From Shouchella clausii (lineage in GTDB: Bacteria; Bacillota; Bacilli; Bacillales; Bacillaceae_D), in assembly GCF_001598215.1 (NCBI RefSeq), contig NZ_BCXJ01000006.1:248001-312000 (forward strand): a DNA stretch of 64,000 nucleotides. Reading direction: 5' to 3'. The position numbers and the translations under genes were made by a program. The notes under the pieces were generated by a model. The model was given only the letters and a program-made list of their open reading frames with translations. It did no database searches and was not told where the DNA came from. This document shows, piece after piece, positions 44,183-52,688 of the stretch. Every line of letters starts with the position of its first letter. Position 1 is the first letter of the stretch.

Positions 44183-46117
44183 TTAGTCGTTCCCGCTCAT
44201 TTTGTCACCCATATACACACGGATTGTTGAATCTTTTGCAACACGTGTCCCAGGTTGGGGAGACTGACGCAACACGGTGTTGCCTTCACCAGAGGCATCA
44301 AGACGAAGATCGTAGTGGGACTCATAAATGTCCCGTTTTGACAGGCCAATCAAATCTGGGACTTCCACCAATGGTTCATCCGCCCATGTCAATTCTTTTT
44401 CAATCTGGTTATCCCTCTTTTCGACTCCCATCGCTTCAAGGCTGTCACCGATGATCGCACCTGCAATCGGTGCCGCCACTACCCCACCATATTGGATCGT
44501 ATTTTTCGGGTTGTCAATTGCGACATAGACGACAATTTGCGGATCATCCATTGGCGCGACGCCAACAAACGATAAAATGTAGTTATTTTCCAAGTACTTT
44601 CCATTTTTTGCTTTTTGCGCTGTTCCTGTTTTGCCGCCAACACGATAGCCATCAACAAACGCATTTTTACCAGATCCTTTGGCCACAACATTTTCCATCG
44701 CATAGCGGACTTGCTCTGATGTTTCTTCAGAAATCACTTGCCGTTTCATCACAGGCGAAATGGACTCAACGACCTCCCCTGTTTCTCCATCCGTCCACTC
44801 TTTCGCTAAATAAGGCTCGTATAAATACCCACCATTTACAGCTGCCGAAACGGCTACTACTTGTTGGAGCGGCGTTACGGCCACACCTTGACCAAAAGCG
44901 GTTGTCGCCTGCTCAAGAGGACCGACACGCTCGCGGTCAAACAAAATCCCTGTTCCTTCTCCTTGTAAATCAATGCCTGTTTTTTGGCCAAACCCAAATT
45001 TCTCAATGTAATCAAACAGGCGATCCTTTCCAAGGCGCTGGCCAAGTTCGACAAACCCAGGGTTGCAAGAGTTCTGCACGACTTCTAAAAATGTTTGGTG
45101 CCCATGCCCGCCTTTTTTCCAGCAATGAAGCTTTGTCCCCGCTACATTGATGTAACCAGGGTCGTTAAATGTATCGTTTTCTAGATCGACGACGCCTTCT
45201 TCCAACGCAGCAGCAAGTGTAATAAGTTTAAACGTGGAGCCTGGTTCATACTGCATCCAAACTGGTTTATTTTGGTTATACACTTCAGCCGGCACTTCCC
45301 GATAATGTTCCGGGTTAAAGTCAGGGCGGCTGCTCATCGCCAACACTTCTCCTGTATTGGGATCCATAGCGATTGCCATCGCTCCATCAGGCTCATACAT
45401 TGCTTCTGCCTGATCCAACTCTCGTTCCATAATCGTTTGTATGCGGCTGTCAATCGTTAACGTCAAATCAAGCCCGTTAATGGGAGGCTCATATTCGTCA
45501 GCCAAGTTGGGCATTTTCGTTCCTTTAGCAGTCGAAAAAAAGGAGACATAGCCTTTTTCGCCTTTGAGCTTCTCGTCATAATAATGCTCTAGCCCTGTTA
45601 AACCTTGGTTGTCAATGCCGGCAAATCCAAGGACATGAGAGAGGTAGCTGCCAAATGGGTAATGGCGTTTAGAGTCTTCAGCAATGTAAACGCCAGGCAG
45701 ATTGAGGCTCCGCACTTCTTGCGCTTTTTCCTGGGATAATTTCTGCCCCTCTGGACGCAGCCAAACGCTCGAAGCAGACTTCGTCAACGATTCATATGCT
45801 TTTTGTTGGTCCATTTCCAAAACAGCAGCCAATTTTTCAGCTGCGTCTACCGGGTCTGTCACTTGCCGTGGAAAAACAATGACAGACGGGGCGCTAATAT
45901 TGGTGGCTAACTCTACGCCGTTTCGATCGGTAATATCGCCTCGTTTTGGTTCAAACGGAATGTTTCTTCCCCACGAATCTTCTGCCTGTTCAGTCAGCCA
46001 GACGCCTTGTCCGAACTGGACATAGCCTAAGCGGACAGCAATGATCGCAAACACGGCTAAGCCGATGAAAAAGGCGAGTAGCAGCCGCTTTCTGACAGTT
46101 ACATTTGATACGCGCAC
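44183..46117 (-). CDS. spoVD: Stage V sporulation penicillin-binding protein SpoVD
   Basis: Class B transpeptidase for spore cortex, partner of SpoVE. The 644-residue product has one N-terminal membrane anchor (LLLAFFIGLAVFAIIAVRLG), a PBP dimerisation domain, and the transpeptidase with YEPGSTFKL (active serine) near residue 293, SCN near 348 and GGKTGTAQ near 489. One C-terminal PASTA domain (VEVPDLIGLSKRDIYE) ends the protein. It starts at a GTG after GAGGG. A strong terminator separates it from pbpB, so it probably has its own promoter. Confidence 0.93.
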   Translation of the reverse strand: MRVSNVTVRKRLLLAFFIGLAVFAIIAVRLGYVQFGQGVWLTEQAEDSWGRNIPFEPKRGDITDRNGVELATNISAPSVIVFPRQVTDPVDAAEKLAAVLEMDQQKAYESLTKSASSVWLRPEGQKLSQEKAQEVRSLNLPGVYIAEDSKRHYPFGSYLSHVLGFAGIDNQGLTGLEHYYDEKLKGEKGYVSFFSTAKGTKMPNLADEYEPPINGLDLTLTIDSRIQTIMERELDQAEAMYEPDGAMAIAMDPNTGEVLAMSSRPDFNPEHYREVPAEVYNQNKPVWMQYEPGSTFKLITLAAALEEGVVDLENDTFNDPGYINVAGTKLHCWKKGGHGHQTFLEVVQNSCNPGFVELGQRLGKDRLFDYIEKFGFGQKTGIDLQGEGTGILFDRERVGPLEQATTAFGQGVAVTPLQQVVAVSAAVNGGYLYEPYLAKEWTDGETGEVVESISPVMKRQVISEETSEQVRYAMENVVAKGSGKNAFVDGYRVGGKTGTAQKAKNGKYLENNYILSFVGVAPMDDPQIVVYVAIDNPKNTIQYGGVVAAPIAGAIIGDSLEAMGVEKRDNQIEKELTWADEPLVEVPDLIGLSKRDIYESHYDLRLDASGEGNTVLRQSPQPGTRVAKDSTIRVYMGDKMSGND

Positions 46118-46182
46118 GGCTATCCCTCACTTTCTGCACTGGACGGGTTTATGGTCTAGCCTATGCTTGTTTACCACGTGAT

Positions 46183-46218
46183 AGAACAAAGAGGAGCTTG
46201 CCAAACGGCAAGCTCCTC
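46183..46218 (-). terminator. Terminator after pbpB
   Basis: GAGGAGCTTGCC and GGCAAGCTCCTC form a perfect 12-bp stem with a GTTT loop, followed by TTTGTTCT on the minus strand. It lies about 130 bp beyond the pbpB stop and just past the second copy of the 36-bp repeat. Confidence 0.9.
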
Positions 46219-46220
46219 AA

Positions 46221-46255
46221 GACTGTAGACAAACGCTCGCATACGGCGTCGTTTG
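46221..46255 (-). repeat. 36-bp intergenic repeat, copy 2 (pbpB terminator)
   Basis: On the plus strand it begins GACTGTAGACAAACGC and ends GGCGTCGTTTG. It matches copy 1 at 33807-33842 at 33 of 36 positions. In transcript orientation the order is inverted repeat, CTACAGTCTTGA, terminator hairpin, the same layout as copy 1. Confidence 0.8.
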
Positions 46256-46349
46256 CCTCATTCATATGCCCATAAACGCATGTTCCATTGGCATCTTCAT
46301 CAGGTTCCCTCTATCAGTATCGGGGATAGGGGAGACAACGTTGAGAACG

Positions 46350-48638
46350 TTACTCGGTCTGATCGCCATCGCTCTCTTCCGTCTCTGTTGTTGCCTCCTC
46401 CTCTCCTTCAGACACTGGTTCCTCTACATCCTCGAAAGCTTGTTCGAGTTCTTCGTCTGTTCGCTCCGCATTTGCGCCGGCTCCCCCTTGATCATGGTCC
46501 TCTTGCTCATCTCGTTTGTTGTTCGAGGCAAACTCAGCATCGAGAAGGTTTTGTTCCTCTACAGGCTCACCAGGGGCTATGCTCTGGGACTGTAGATAGC
46601 CATTGCCGCTAAATTCTGGCGTTAAGTCAAGCAAAGCTGCCACTTTCATGGCGTCACGCGATGACCAGCCTGCCATGTCTGGCATCATGACCTCGCCATC
46701 TGTTAGCAAGACGATCCGATCGCCTGGAAGAACCTTCGTTCCTGGCGCTGGCTGTTGGTCCGTAATATGTTCTCCTTCTCCAAGGACAACCACTTCACCA
46801 GGAATGGTTTCGGCTGCTTTGTCTACCCGTTCACCGGTCAGTTGAGGCATTTCAAAACCTTGCTCCTCTGCTTCTTGCAGCAATTCCGCTTCATTTGGCT
46901 CCAAGTCCATATACGTCATGCTGCTCTGCATAACAGCGTTAAATATCATCGAGACAGGGGCATTGCCCGACTCACTATCATCTAACTTCGGCTTTGTAAC
47001 AGAGACATAAAGGACCACTTTCGGATTGTCGGCAGGGGCCATGCCGAGAAAAGAGTAAAGGTATTGGCCATGGCCTGATAAATATTTTCCGTCTTCAGCA
47101 ATTTGTGCAGTCCCTGTTTTGCCTGCGACCTCAAGTCCTTGAATGTTGTAGGCTTTGCCTGTGCCGTGATCCTCGGCTACCGCTCCACGCAACAGCTCTC
47201 TCACATGTTTGGCTGTCTCCTCGGAGATCGGCTCGCCAGCCACTTCTGGTTCTGTTTCCCGGATCTTATCGCCGTTTTCATCAACTACTTCTTTAATGAT
47301 GTAAGGCTTTTTCATTTTGCCGTCGCCTGCGATGGCTGTTGCCGCCTGGATCATTTGGATCGCAGTCACCGTTGAGTTTTGTCCAAAAGCGGTACGGGCA
47401 GCATCGGCGCGCCTTCCTTCAACGACATTGCTTGATGCTTCATTCGCTAAGTCAATGCCTGTTTGTTCAGTAAAGCCAAACTGCTTCAAATACGAGTAAA
47501 ACCGTTCCATCCCTAGCCGTTCGAGGACAAGCTTCGCCATTAACACATCGGAAGAACGCTGGAACCCTTCAGCATAGGAGATTTTTCCCCAACCAGAACG
47601 GTTTACGTCATTAATAGGGGGAGAATTGGCGTCAACTTCGTACCGCCCTGATTGGTATTCACTGTCGTCCTCAAACTCCCCTTCCTCTATCGCTGCGGCG
47701 ATCGTAAACATTTTCATCGTTGATCCTGGTTCCACCACGTCCTGAACAGCCAAGTTTAAGTAATTTTCAATATTACGGTAATCATTCGGATTAAAGCTCG
47801 GCCGATTTGACATCGCCAAAATTTCCCCTGTCCGGGGATCAGCAGCAATCGCGGTCATTTTTTCTGGTTCATATTCTGCCTCTACTTGCGCCATTGCCTG
47901 CTCCATTGCAGCCTGAATCGACGTGTCTAACGTTGTATAAATATCTGCTCCATTTTTAGGCAACGTTACCCGGTCTGACCCCGCCCCTAGCGAGAGCCCT
48001 CTGCCAAGACTTGCATATTCGATATGGCCATCCTCTGCATGTAAGTAGTCATTCATGCTCGCTTCCAAGCCCATATTGTAGGCGCTGTCTTCGCTATTAT
48101 GGTGACCGATCACATGAGAAGCAAACGTTTGTTTCGGGTAATAGCGCCTCTTTGTTTCTTGGATCAGGATACCAGGCAAATTCAGCTCTTCAATTTCATT
48201 TTTCTGCTCATATGTAAGATTCCTAGATCCTGCTCCTAATTCAATTTGGAAACGACCGTTTTCTTTTGCATCCGTCAAACGCGCTTCCAATTCGCCTTCT
48301 TCCATTCCGATCAGAGGCGCTAGTTTTTGTGCTGTCTCCTGTGGATCTTTCACATATTGGGTTGGGCCTTGGGAATCGGATAAAACAGCGATGACATTAT
48401 AAGCTGGCACATCTTCGGCTAGTACGCTGCCGTGGCGGTCTAAAATGGCCCCTCGTTCGCTTTCAAGCACTTGCGAGCGGTTATACTTCGCCTCTGCCAT
48501 AGCGACCAAATCATGGCCTTTCACTTCTTTGGTTATTTGAATGTACGTCATTCGGCCAAGCAAAATAGTGAACAAACCAAGAAACACAAACAAAAGGGTG
48601 ACGGCACGTTTATTTGTCACCGCCCGTTTTATTTCCAC
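46350..48638 (-). CDS. pbpB: Penicillin-binding protein 2B, division transpeptidase
   Basis: Essential class B PBP that cross-links septal peptidoglycan. The start at 48638 (a GTG) gives 762 residues. It has a membrane anchor (AVTLLFVFLGLFTILLGRM), dimerisation domain, EPGSTMKMF active serine near residue 305, SSD near 365, GKTGTAQ near 545, and two PASTA domains (MPQLTGERVDKA, MPDMAGWSSRDA). It ends in an acidic tail of about 65 residues not expected in B. subtilis PBP2B. Start choice is uncertain because the frame stays open into ftsL; upstream GTGs are alternatives. Confidence 0.93.
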   Translation of the reverse strand: MEIKRAVTNKRAVTLLFVFLGLFTILLGRMTYIQITKEVKGHDLVAMAEAKYNRSQVLESERGAILDRHGSVLAEDVPAYNVIAVLSDSQGPTQYVKDPQETAQKLAPLIGMEEGELEARLTDAKENGRFQIELGAGSRNLTYEQKNEIEELNLPGILIQETKRRYYPKQTFASHVIGHHNSEDSAYNMGLEASMNDYLHAEDGHIEYASLGRGLSLGAGSDRVTLPKNGADIYTTLDTSIQAAMEQAMAQVEAEYEPEKMTAIAADPRTGEILAMSNRPSFNPNDYRNIENYLNLAVQDVVEPGSTMKMFTIAAAIEEGEFEDDSEYQSGRYEVDANSPPINDVNRSGWGKISYAEGFQRSSDVLMAKLVLERLGMERFYSYLKQFGFTEQTGIDLANEASSNVVEGRRADAARTAFGQNSTVTAIQMIQAATAIAGDGKMKKPYIIKEVVDENGDKIRETEPEVAGEPISEETAKHVRELLRGAVAEDHGTGKAYNIQGLEVAGKTGTAQIAEDGKYLSGHGQYLYSFLGMAPADNPKVVLYVSVTKPKLDDSESGNAPVSMIFNAVMQSSMTYMDLEPNEAELLQEAEEQGFEMPQLTGERVDKAAETIPGEVVVLGEGEHITDQQPAPGTKVLPGDRIVLLTDGEVMMPDMAGWSSRDAMKVAALLDLTPEFSGNGYLQSQSIAPGEPVEEQNLLDAEFASNNKRDEQEDHDQGGAGANAERTDEELEQAFEDVEEPVSEGEEEATTETEESDGDQTE

Positions 48639-48699
48639 TTTCCACCACACCTTTCCTAAGTAAGAAAAACGAGCTCGCTTGAACTCGTCTTGAAAACCG

Positions 48700-49041
48700 T
48701 TACTCTTTTTCTCCAGAAGATTCCATTCCCATTCTTTTTGCACGGTCAAGTACATTTTCAGGAGAGCTTAGTTCATCAAGCTGCATTTGGTAGCCTGCAT
48801 TGGTTAATTCTTGCTCGCTAATGACAGATTTCTCTTGTTGGATCGATACATTCAAACCATAGAGTGTCGCATAATTATGTACAATGAAAGCGAGCATGAG
48901 AAAAAGTACCATTGCCAAAAAGCTCGCTATGATTTTTTCGCCAAGGGTAATGCGTGCCCGGTAGCGGACAATTTGCTTTTCTTTTCGCAATCCTTCTTTG
49001 TGCCGCTGAGGATGTGGTTGATAGTGTCGTTGTGCTCCCAT
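48700..49041 (-). CDS. ftsL: Cell division protein FtsL
   Basis: A small bitopic division protein that forms a complex with DivIB and DivIC. The 113-residue product has a basic cytoplasmic N-terminus of about 36 residues and one membrane helix (IIASFLAMVLFLMLAFIVHN) near residues 37-56. A leucine-zipper-like extracytoplasmic coil follows, ending at the conserved SPENVLDRAKRMGM. Assignment rests on size, topology and position between rsmH and pbpB. Confidence 0.93.
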   Translation of the reverse strand: MGAQRHYQPHPQRHKEGLRKEKQIVRYRARITLGEKIIASFLAMVLFLMLAFIVHNYATLYGLNVSIQQEKSVISEQELTNAGYQMQLDELSSPENVLDRAKRMGMESSGEKE

Positions 49042-49053
49042 GTAAACGCCTCC

Positions 49054-49998
49054 TTAATCCCTCTGTTTTTCTTTTTCAATAATGCGCAGTTTTGCAGAGC
49101 GCGCGCGGTTATTCGCTTTTACTTCTTCGTCACTGGCTACAATCGGCTTTTTGGTTATGAGGGCAAATGGCGCCTTTTGATCGGCAGGAATAACAGGCAG
49201 CCCTTTAGGCAAATCTGGCAGCTTCGTTTTCTCTTTAAACATTTGCTTGCATAAACGGTCCTCAAGGGAATGAAAGGTAATGACAGCCATGCGCCCGCCT
49301 TCGTTCAATAGTTCAAATCCATCCGTTAACGCATCCTCAAAAGCGCCTAGTTCATCATTGACGGCTATCCGAATGGCTTGAAATGTCCGTTTTGCTGGGT
49401 GTCCTCCTGCACGCCGAGCAGGCGCAGGAATCGCTTCTTTAATGATGGCCACCAATTCACCAGTCGTTTCAATTGGTTGCTTCATCCTGTACGCTTCAAT
49501 TTTGCGGGCAATTTGTTTAGAAAACTTTTCTTCGCCGTATCTTGAGATAATCGAATGGAGCTTGGCAAACGGCCATGTATTGACCACTTCTCTAGCTGTG
49601 AGCGTCGCGCTCTGATCCATCCGCATATCAAGTGGGGCGTCTTGATGATAACTAAAGCCTCGGCTTGCTTCATCAAGTTGTGGAGATGAAACACCTAAGT
49701 CAAAAAGAATTCCATCTACTTTGTCAACGCCTCTCATTCGCAGCTCTTCCTTTATGTACCGGAAATTGCTGCGTATGAATGTAATGTTCTCCTTAAAACG
49801 AGAGAGCTTCTCTGCTGCGAACGAAAGGGCGGCTTCATCTTGGTCAAAGGCATAGAGATGACCTTCGCCTGCTAGTGCTGTTAAAATCCGCTCTGAATGG
49901 CCGCCGCCTCCTAACGTGCAATCTACATACACGCCTCCTGGTTTCACCGCGAGGCCATGTACAGATTCTTCTTTTAGTACCGTTATATGTGAAAACAT
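49054..49998 (-). CDS. rsmH: 16S rRNA (cytosine-1402-N4)-methyltransferase RsmH
   Basis: N4-methylates C1402 of 16S rRNA near the P site. The 314-residue product has SAM motif I in [16 protein letters not shown] near residues 25-40, [23 protein letters not shown] (read in parts) near residues 98-120, [20 protein letters not shown] near residue 200, and [11 protein letters not shown] near residue 248. The ATG at 49998 is preceded by AGGATGGG; an ATG three codons earlier is too close. It follows mraZ. Confidence 0.96.
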   Translation of the reverse strand: MFSHITVLKEESVHGLAVKPGGVYVDCTLGGGGHSERILTALAGEGHLYAFDQDEAALSFAAEKLSRFKENITFIRSNFRYIKEELRMRGVDKVDGILFDLGVSSPQLDEASRGFSYHQDAPLDMRMDQSATLTAREVVNTWPFAKLHSIISRYGEEKFSKQIARKIEAYRMKQPIETTGELVAIIKEAIPAPARRAGGHPAKRTFQAIRIAVNDELGAFEDALTDGFELLNEGGRMAVITFHSLEDRLCKQMFKEKTKLPDLPKGLPVIPADQKAPFALITKKPIVASDEEVKANNRARSAKLRIIEKEKQRD

Positions 49999-50013
49999 AT
50001 GTCCCATCCTATC

Positions 50014-50445
50014 TTATAAATCAAAATCAATTAAGTTCTCGGCAATGTCAGCAAAGGAATCCTCAGACTGGGATACATAGTCTTCCCAAAGCGTCTTGCT
50101 CCATACTTCCATTCGATTAGAGACGCCGATCACAACACATTCTTTTTCTAGCTTTGCGTATTCTCTAAGGGGTTGGGGTACATTCATTCGCCCTTGTTTA
50201 TCAAGCTCGCATTCGCTTGCGCCTGAAAAGAAAAAGCGCGTAAAAGCACGGGCGTCCTTTTTTGTGAAAGGGAGTTCTTTTAATTGGCTTTCCAACTTGT
50301 CCCATTCGCTTTGGGGATAAACAAACAAGCAGTTGTCTAGCCCACGGGTAATGACAAAAGGAGTGCCGAGGTGTTCCCTAAATTTAGCAGGCACAATCAT
50401 CCGGCCTTTCTCATCAATTGTATGCCGGTATTCCCCTAAAAACAT
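50014..50445 (-). CDS. mraZ: Transcriptional regulator MraZ
   Basis: AbrB-like ring-forming DNA-binding protein that represses its own cluster in bacteria where it has been tested. The 143-residue product shows the duplicated fold: [20 protein letters not shown] with DEKGR near residues 12-16, and the second half [20 protein letters not shown] with DKQGR near residue 82. It is the first gene of the division cluster. Direct GTGG repeats at 10-bp spacing lie just upstream and look like its operator. Confidence 0.96.
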   Translation of the reverse strand: MFLGEYRHTIDEKGRMIVPAKFREHLGTPFVITRGLDNCLFVYPQSEWDKLESQLKELPFTKKDARAFTRFFFSGASECELDKQGRMNVPQPLREYAKLEKECVVIGVSNRMEVWSKTLWEDYVSQSEDSFADIAENLIDFDL

Positions 50446-50484
50446 TGTTGCCTGCCTCCTCCCCCACTTTCTACCCTTAACTTA

Positions 50485-50528
50485 CCACAACCCTCCACTT
50501 TTCACCACCTTATCGTGTAATTTTCCAC
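50485..50528 (-). promoter_or_regulatory. MraZ operator: 10-bp spaced GTGG repeats
   Basis: On the minus strand GTGG occurs at 50508-50505, 50498-50495 and 50488-50485, exactly 10 bp apart, and again at 50528-50525 in the same register. A further GTGG is at 50467-50464. Known MraZ operators are direct TGGG/GTGG repeats at helical-turn spacing upstream of mraZ. Confidence 0.75.
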
Positions 50529-50533
50529 AGAAT

Positions 50534-50564
50534 TAAAAAAAATCCTGCTCACAGAGCAGGATTT
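50534..50564 (-). terminator. Terminator after bshC
   Basis: AAATCCTGCTC and GAGCAGGATTT form a perfect 11-bp stem with a 3-nt loop and an eight-T tract on the minus strand. It separates bshC from the mraZ cluster. Confidence 0.9.
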
Positions 50565-50598
50565 CACATACATTTTCGGTTGACACAAGCTGACAAGA

Positions 50599-52221
50599 TT
50601 ACACGTAAAAAACAAGATGGGCGCCCGTATGGGGCGGGTTTTTCTCAAGCAAACGGGAAAAGATGTCTATCCCTGCTGTATTTAACAGAATGAACGAATG
50701 TAAGATTCGCTCTTGCGGTGCATCTTTCGGACATAGCCACGTAATCGCTTCATCGTATTTGCTCAGTCCTACTTGATGCTGTTCCCGTATTTCCCGTTCC
50801 ATTCGTTCTTTCAAAAAGGCAAGTTGCCCTTGAATAAATGCGCGGTTTTTCTCGCCCATTTTTTGCAATGTCGGGCTAATCTCGCCGGCCAGTTCCCTAA
50901 AAGGCAGATGGGCTGCTTCAATTGCTTCAGCGGCCGCTTGTGCCCTTTGCGCGACTGGATAAGAATGTTGGCTCGCAAGCCACGCTTCTTTGAGCTTTTC
51001 TCCATCGCCATAAATGTAGGTTTCTGCCGCTTCTTTGCTTTCGCGCAAATGCTTTTCGACCCGGGAAGGGACGAACGTGGCCGATAATCTCGGAATAATA
51101 GGCGTCAGTTTATAATCAAACAGGGCAAACACGTCTTTCAATGTCGCCCAATAGGCAAGTTCGCCAGGTCCAGCCACAAAAGCAAGCGTAGGCAGCAGCC
51201 ATTCTTGCATAAGCGGGCGTGTGACGACATTATTGCTAAAGCGTTGTGGATGGCTGTCCACTTCCGCAAGCAACTCGTCTTTTGTAAATTGCCGGCCAGC
51301 TTCCCTGACATAAAAACGGCCAGCTTCGTAATCAAGACGGCGCCGTTTGCCATCGAGCATATAAAACAGATGGGCGTTTTGCTTTTCTGTCGCGATCGGA
51401 GCTGGATAGCCCTTTTCTACGAAGCGCGCTTCCCCGGCGACTTGGCATTCTTGCAAAGCGTCGACTTTACGTATCAACTCCTTGAAAAAAGGACGTTCAA
51501 TGGCCCGTAATTCTGGATCATTGCTATCTAGAAAAAGCAAGCCTTCACGGTAAAAAAGCTCATGCATCAGCAATTTGAAGAATTCTGTATAGGTACTGGC
51601 TGTAGCTGCTGCCTGTGTGGCAATTGCTTTCAGCGTGTTTGTGTAGCTCGTTTCAGGCAAAGAGGAAAACAGCTTTGCCAAAAATGCGTCTAACTCCTTT
51701 TTGGGAAGAACTTTTGTGCTGGCAGCTTCTCCGTTCGGTTCGTCCCCTAACATCAGCTTTTTCCACATGCCGCCTTTTAAATAATGGACATATCGAACTT
51801 CGTCTAAGTCATGATCTTCTCCGGCAATCCAAAAAAGCGGTACAACAGGTTGGTTTAACGTTTCCTCATACTGTTTCGCCTGTAAAATGACGCTCATCGC
51901 TTTATAAGCTGTATACAGGGGGCCAGTCATGAGCCCAGCTTGTTGCCCCGCCACAACGACTAATGCATTTTCCTGCTTGAGTTTATGTATGTTGTCCATA
52001 CAAGCCTCTCGCTTCCTTAATGGCGCATGGCGGGCTTCAAGCAAGCGACAAAGCGCCTGACGATGGGAAAAAGAGCGCTTTGCCAAATCTTCACTCCGCT
52101 CTCGCTCCCAGCCATTCGGTTTCCATCTATACGAGAACAGATCGCTGCATTGATCTGGTTGGTTGACATATTCAGCTAAGAACCCCGTTAAACGCCGTGT
52201 GTCCAACGCCTCAATTCTCAT
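50599..52221 (-). CDS. bshC: Putative cysteine ligase BshC (bacillithiol synthesis)
   Basis: Catalyses the last step of bacillithiol synthesis, addition of cysteine to GlcN-malate. The 540-residue product carries family stretches VVVAGQQAGLMTGPLYTAYK near residues 87-106, PVVPLFWIAGEDHDLDEV near residue 125, and LAFVAGPGELAYWATLKDVF near residue 345. A coiled coil occupies the region around residues 420-480. The ATG at 52221 follows AGGGG. Like B. subtilis yllA it lies just upstream of mraZ. It is separated by its own terminator. Confidence 0.94.
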   Translation of the reverse strand: MRIEALDTRRLTGFLAEYVNQPDQCSDLFSYRWKPNGWERERSEDLAKRSFSHRQALCRLLEARHAPLRKREACMDNIHKLKQENALVVVAGQQAGLMTGPLYTAYKAMSVILQAKQYEETLNQPVVPLFWIAGEDHDLDEVRYVHYLKGGMWKKLMLGDEPNGEAASTKVLPKKELDAFLAKLFSSLPETSYTNTLKAIATQAAATASTYTEFFKLLMHELFYREGLLFLDSNDPELRAIERPFFKELIRKVDALQECQVAGEARFVEKGYPAPIATEKQNAHLFYMLDGKRRRLDYEAGRFYVREAGRQFTKDELLAEVDSHPQRFSNNVVTRPLMQEWLLPTLAFVAGPGELAYWATLKDVFALFDYKLTPIIPRLSATFVPSRVEKHLRESKEAAETYIYGDGEKLKEAWLASQHSYPVAQRAQAAAEAIEAAHLPFRELAGEISPTLQKMGEKNRAFIQGQLAFLKERMEREIREQHQVGLSKYDEAITWLCPKDAPQERILHSFILLNTAGIDIFSRLLEKNPPHTGAHLVFYV

Positions 52222-52307
52222 TTTCAATTCCCCTCAATTCCTGTGACCTTATCGTGTTCCATCATAGCAAAAACAGCAAGCGCAACCAAATAAGTTGCTT
52301 TACCACT

Positions 52308-52688
52308 TTAAGCGAACACGACACGGTCAAAAAATGCTGCCCCTAGCAGAAAAAGGTACAATAGGCTAGAAAGGAGAAATAAACTGCGCCAAGCTGCAGT
52401 CGTTTTCTTTTTTGGCGTTCCAGTCGGGTGGACCCAATGCATAAACAGAAACAGCGCCACTGTTAAAACGGCAATAAAAACGATCGCGAGCCAAGCTCCA
52501 TGCTCTGGCCATAGCTCATGGCATATAAAAACAACAGCCAGCAAGAAAAACGGCAGTGTCCAATCGCTCGCATTGCGGATTGCTTTTCGCTTTGGTTGCC
52601 AACGGAGCAAAACGAAGCAGACAAGTAGCCAAGGCAAGAGCGGGAATGTTACAAATGTCGCGATAATAGCTGACACAGCTGTCGTCAT
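52308..52688 (-). CDS. DUF3397 family membrane protein
   Basis: A 126-residue protein with four hydrophobic segments near residues 5-25, 45-60, 66-88 and 105-125, and basic loops (RWQPKRKAIRNASDW). This fits the DUF3397 family of small Bacillaceae membrane proteins found near bshC. Its ATG overlaps the panE stop by 4 bases (ATGA), so it is translationally coupled to panE. No function is known. Confidence 0.75.
   Translation of the reverse strand: MTTAVSAIIATFVTFPLLPWLLVCFVLLRWQPKRKAIRNASDWTLPFFLLAVVFICHELWPEHGAWLAIVFIAVLTVALFLFMHWVHPTGTPKKKTTAAWRSLFLLSSLLYLFLLGAAFFDRVVFA

Noticed and set aside
48669-48688. Small hairpin with T5 between ftsL and pbpB as a terminator
   Set aside because: The stem is only 5 bp and pbpB must be expressed with ftsL. 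It is more likely chance in a short gap.
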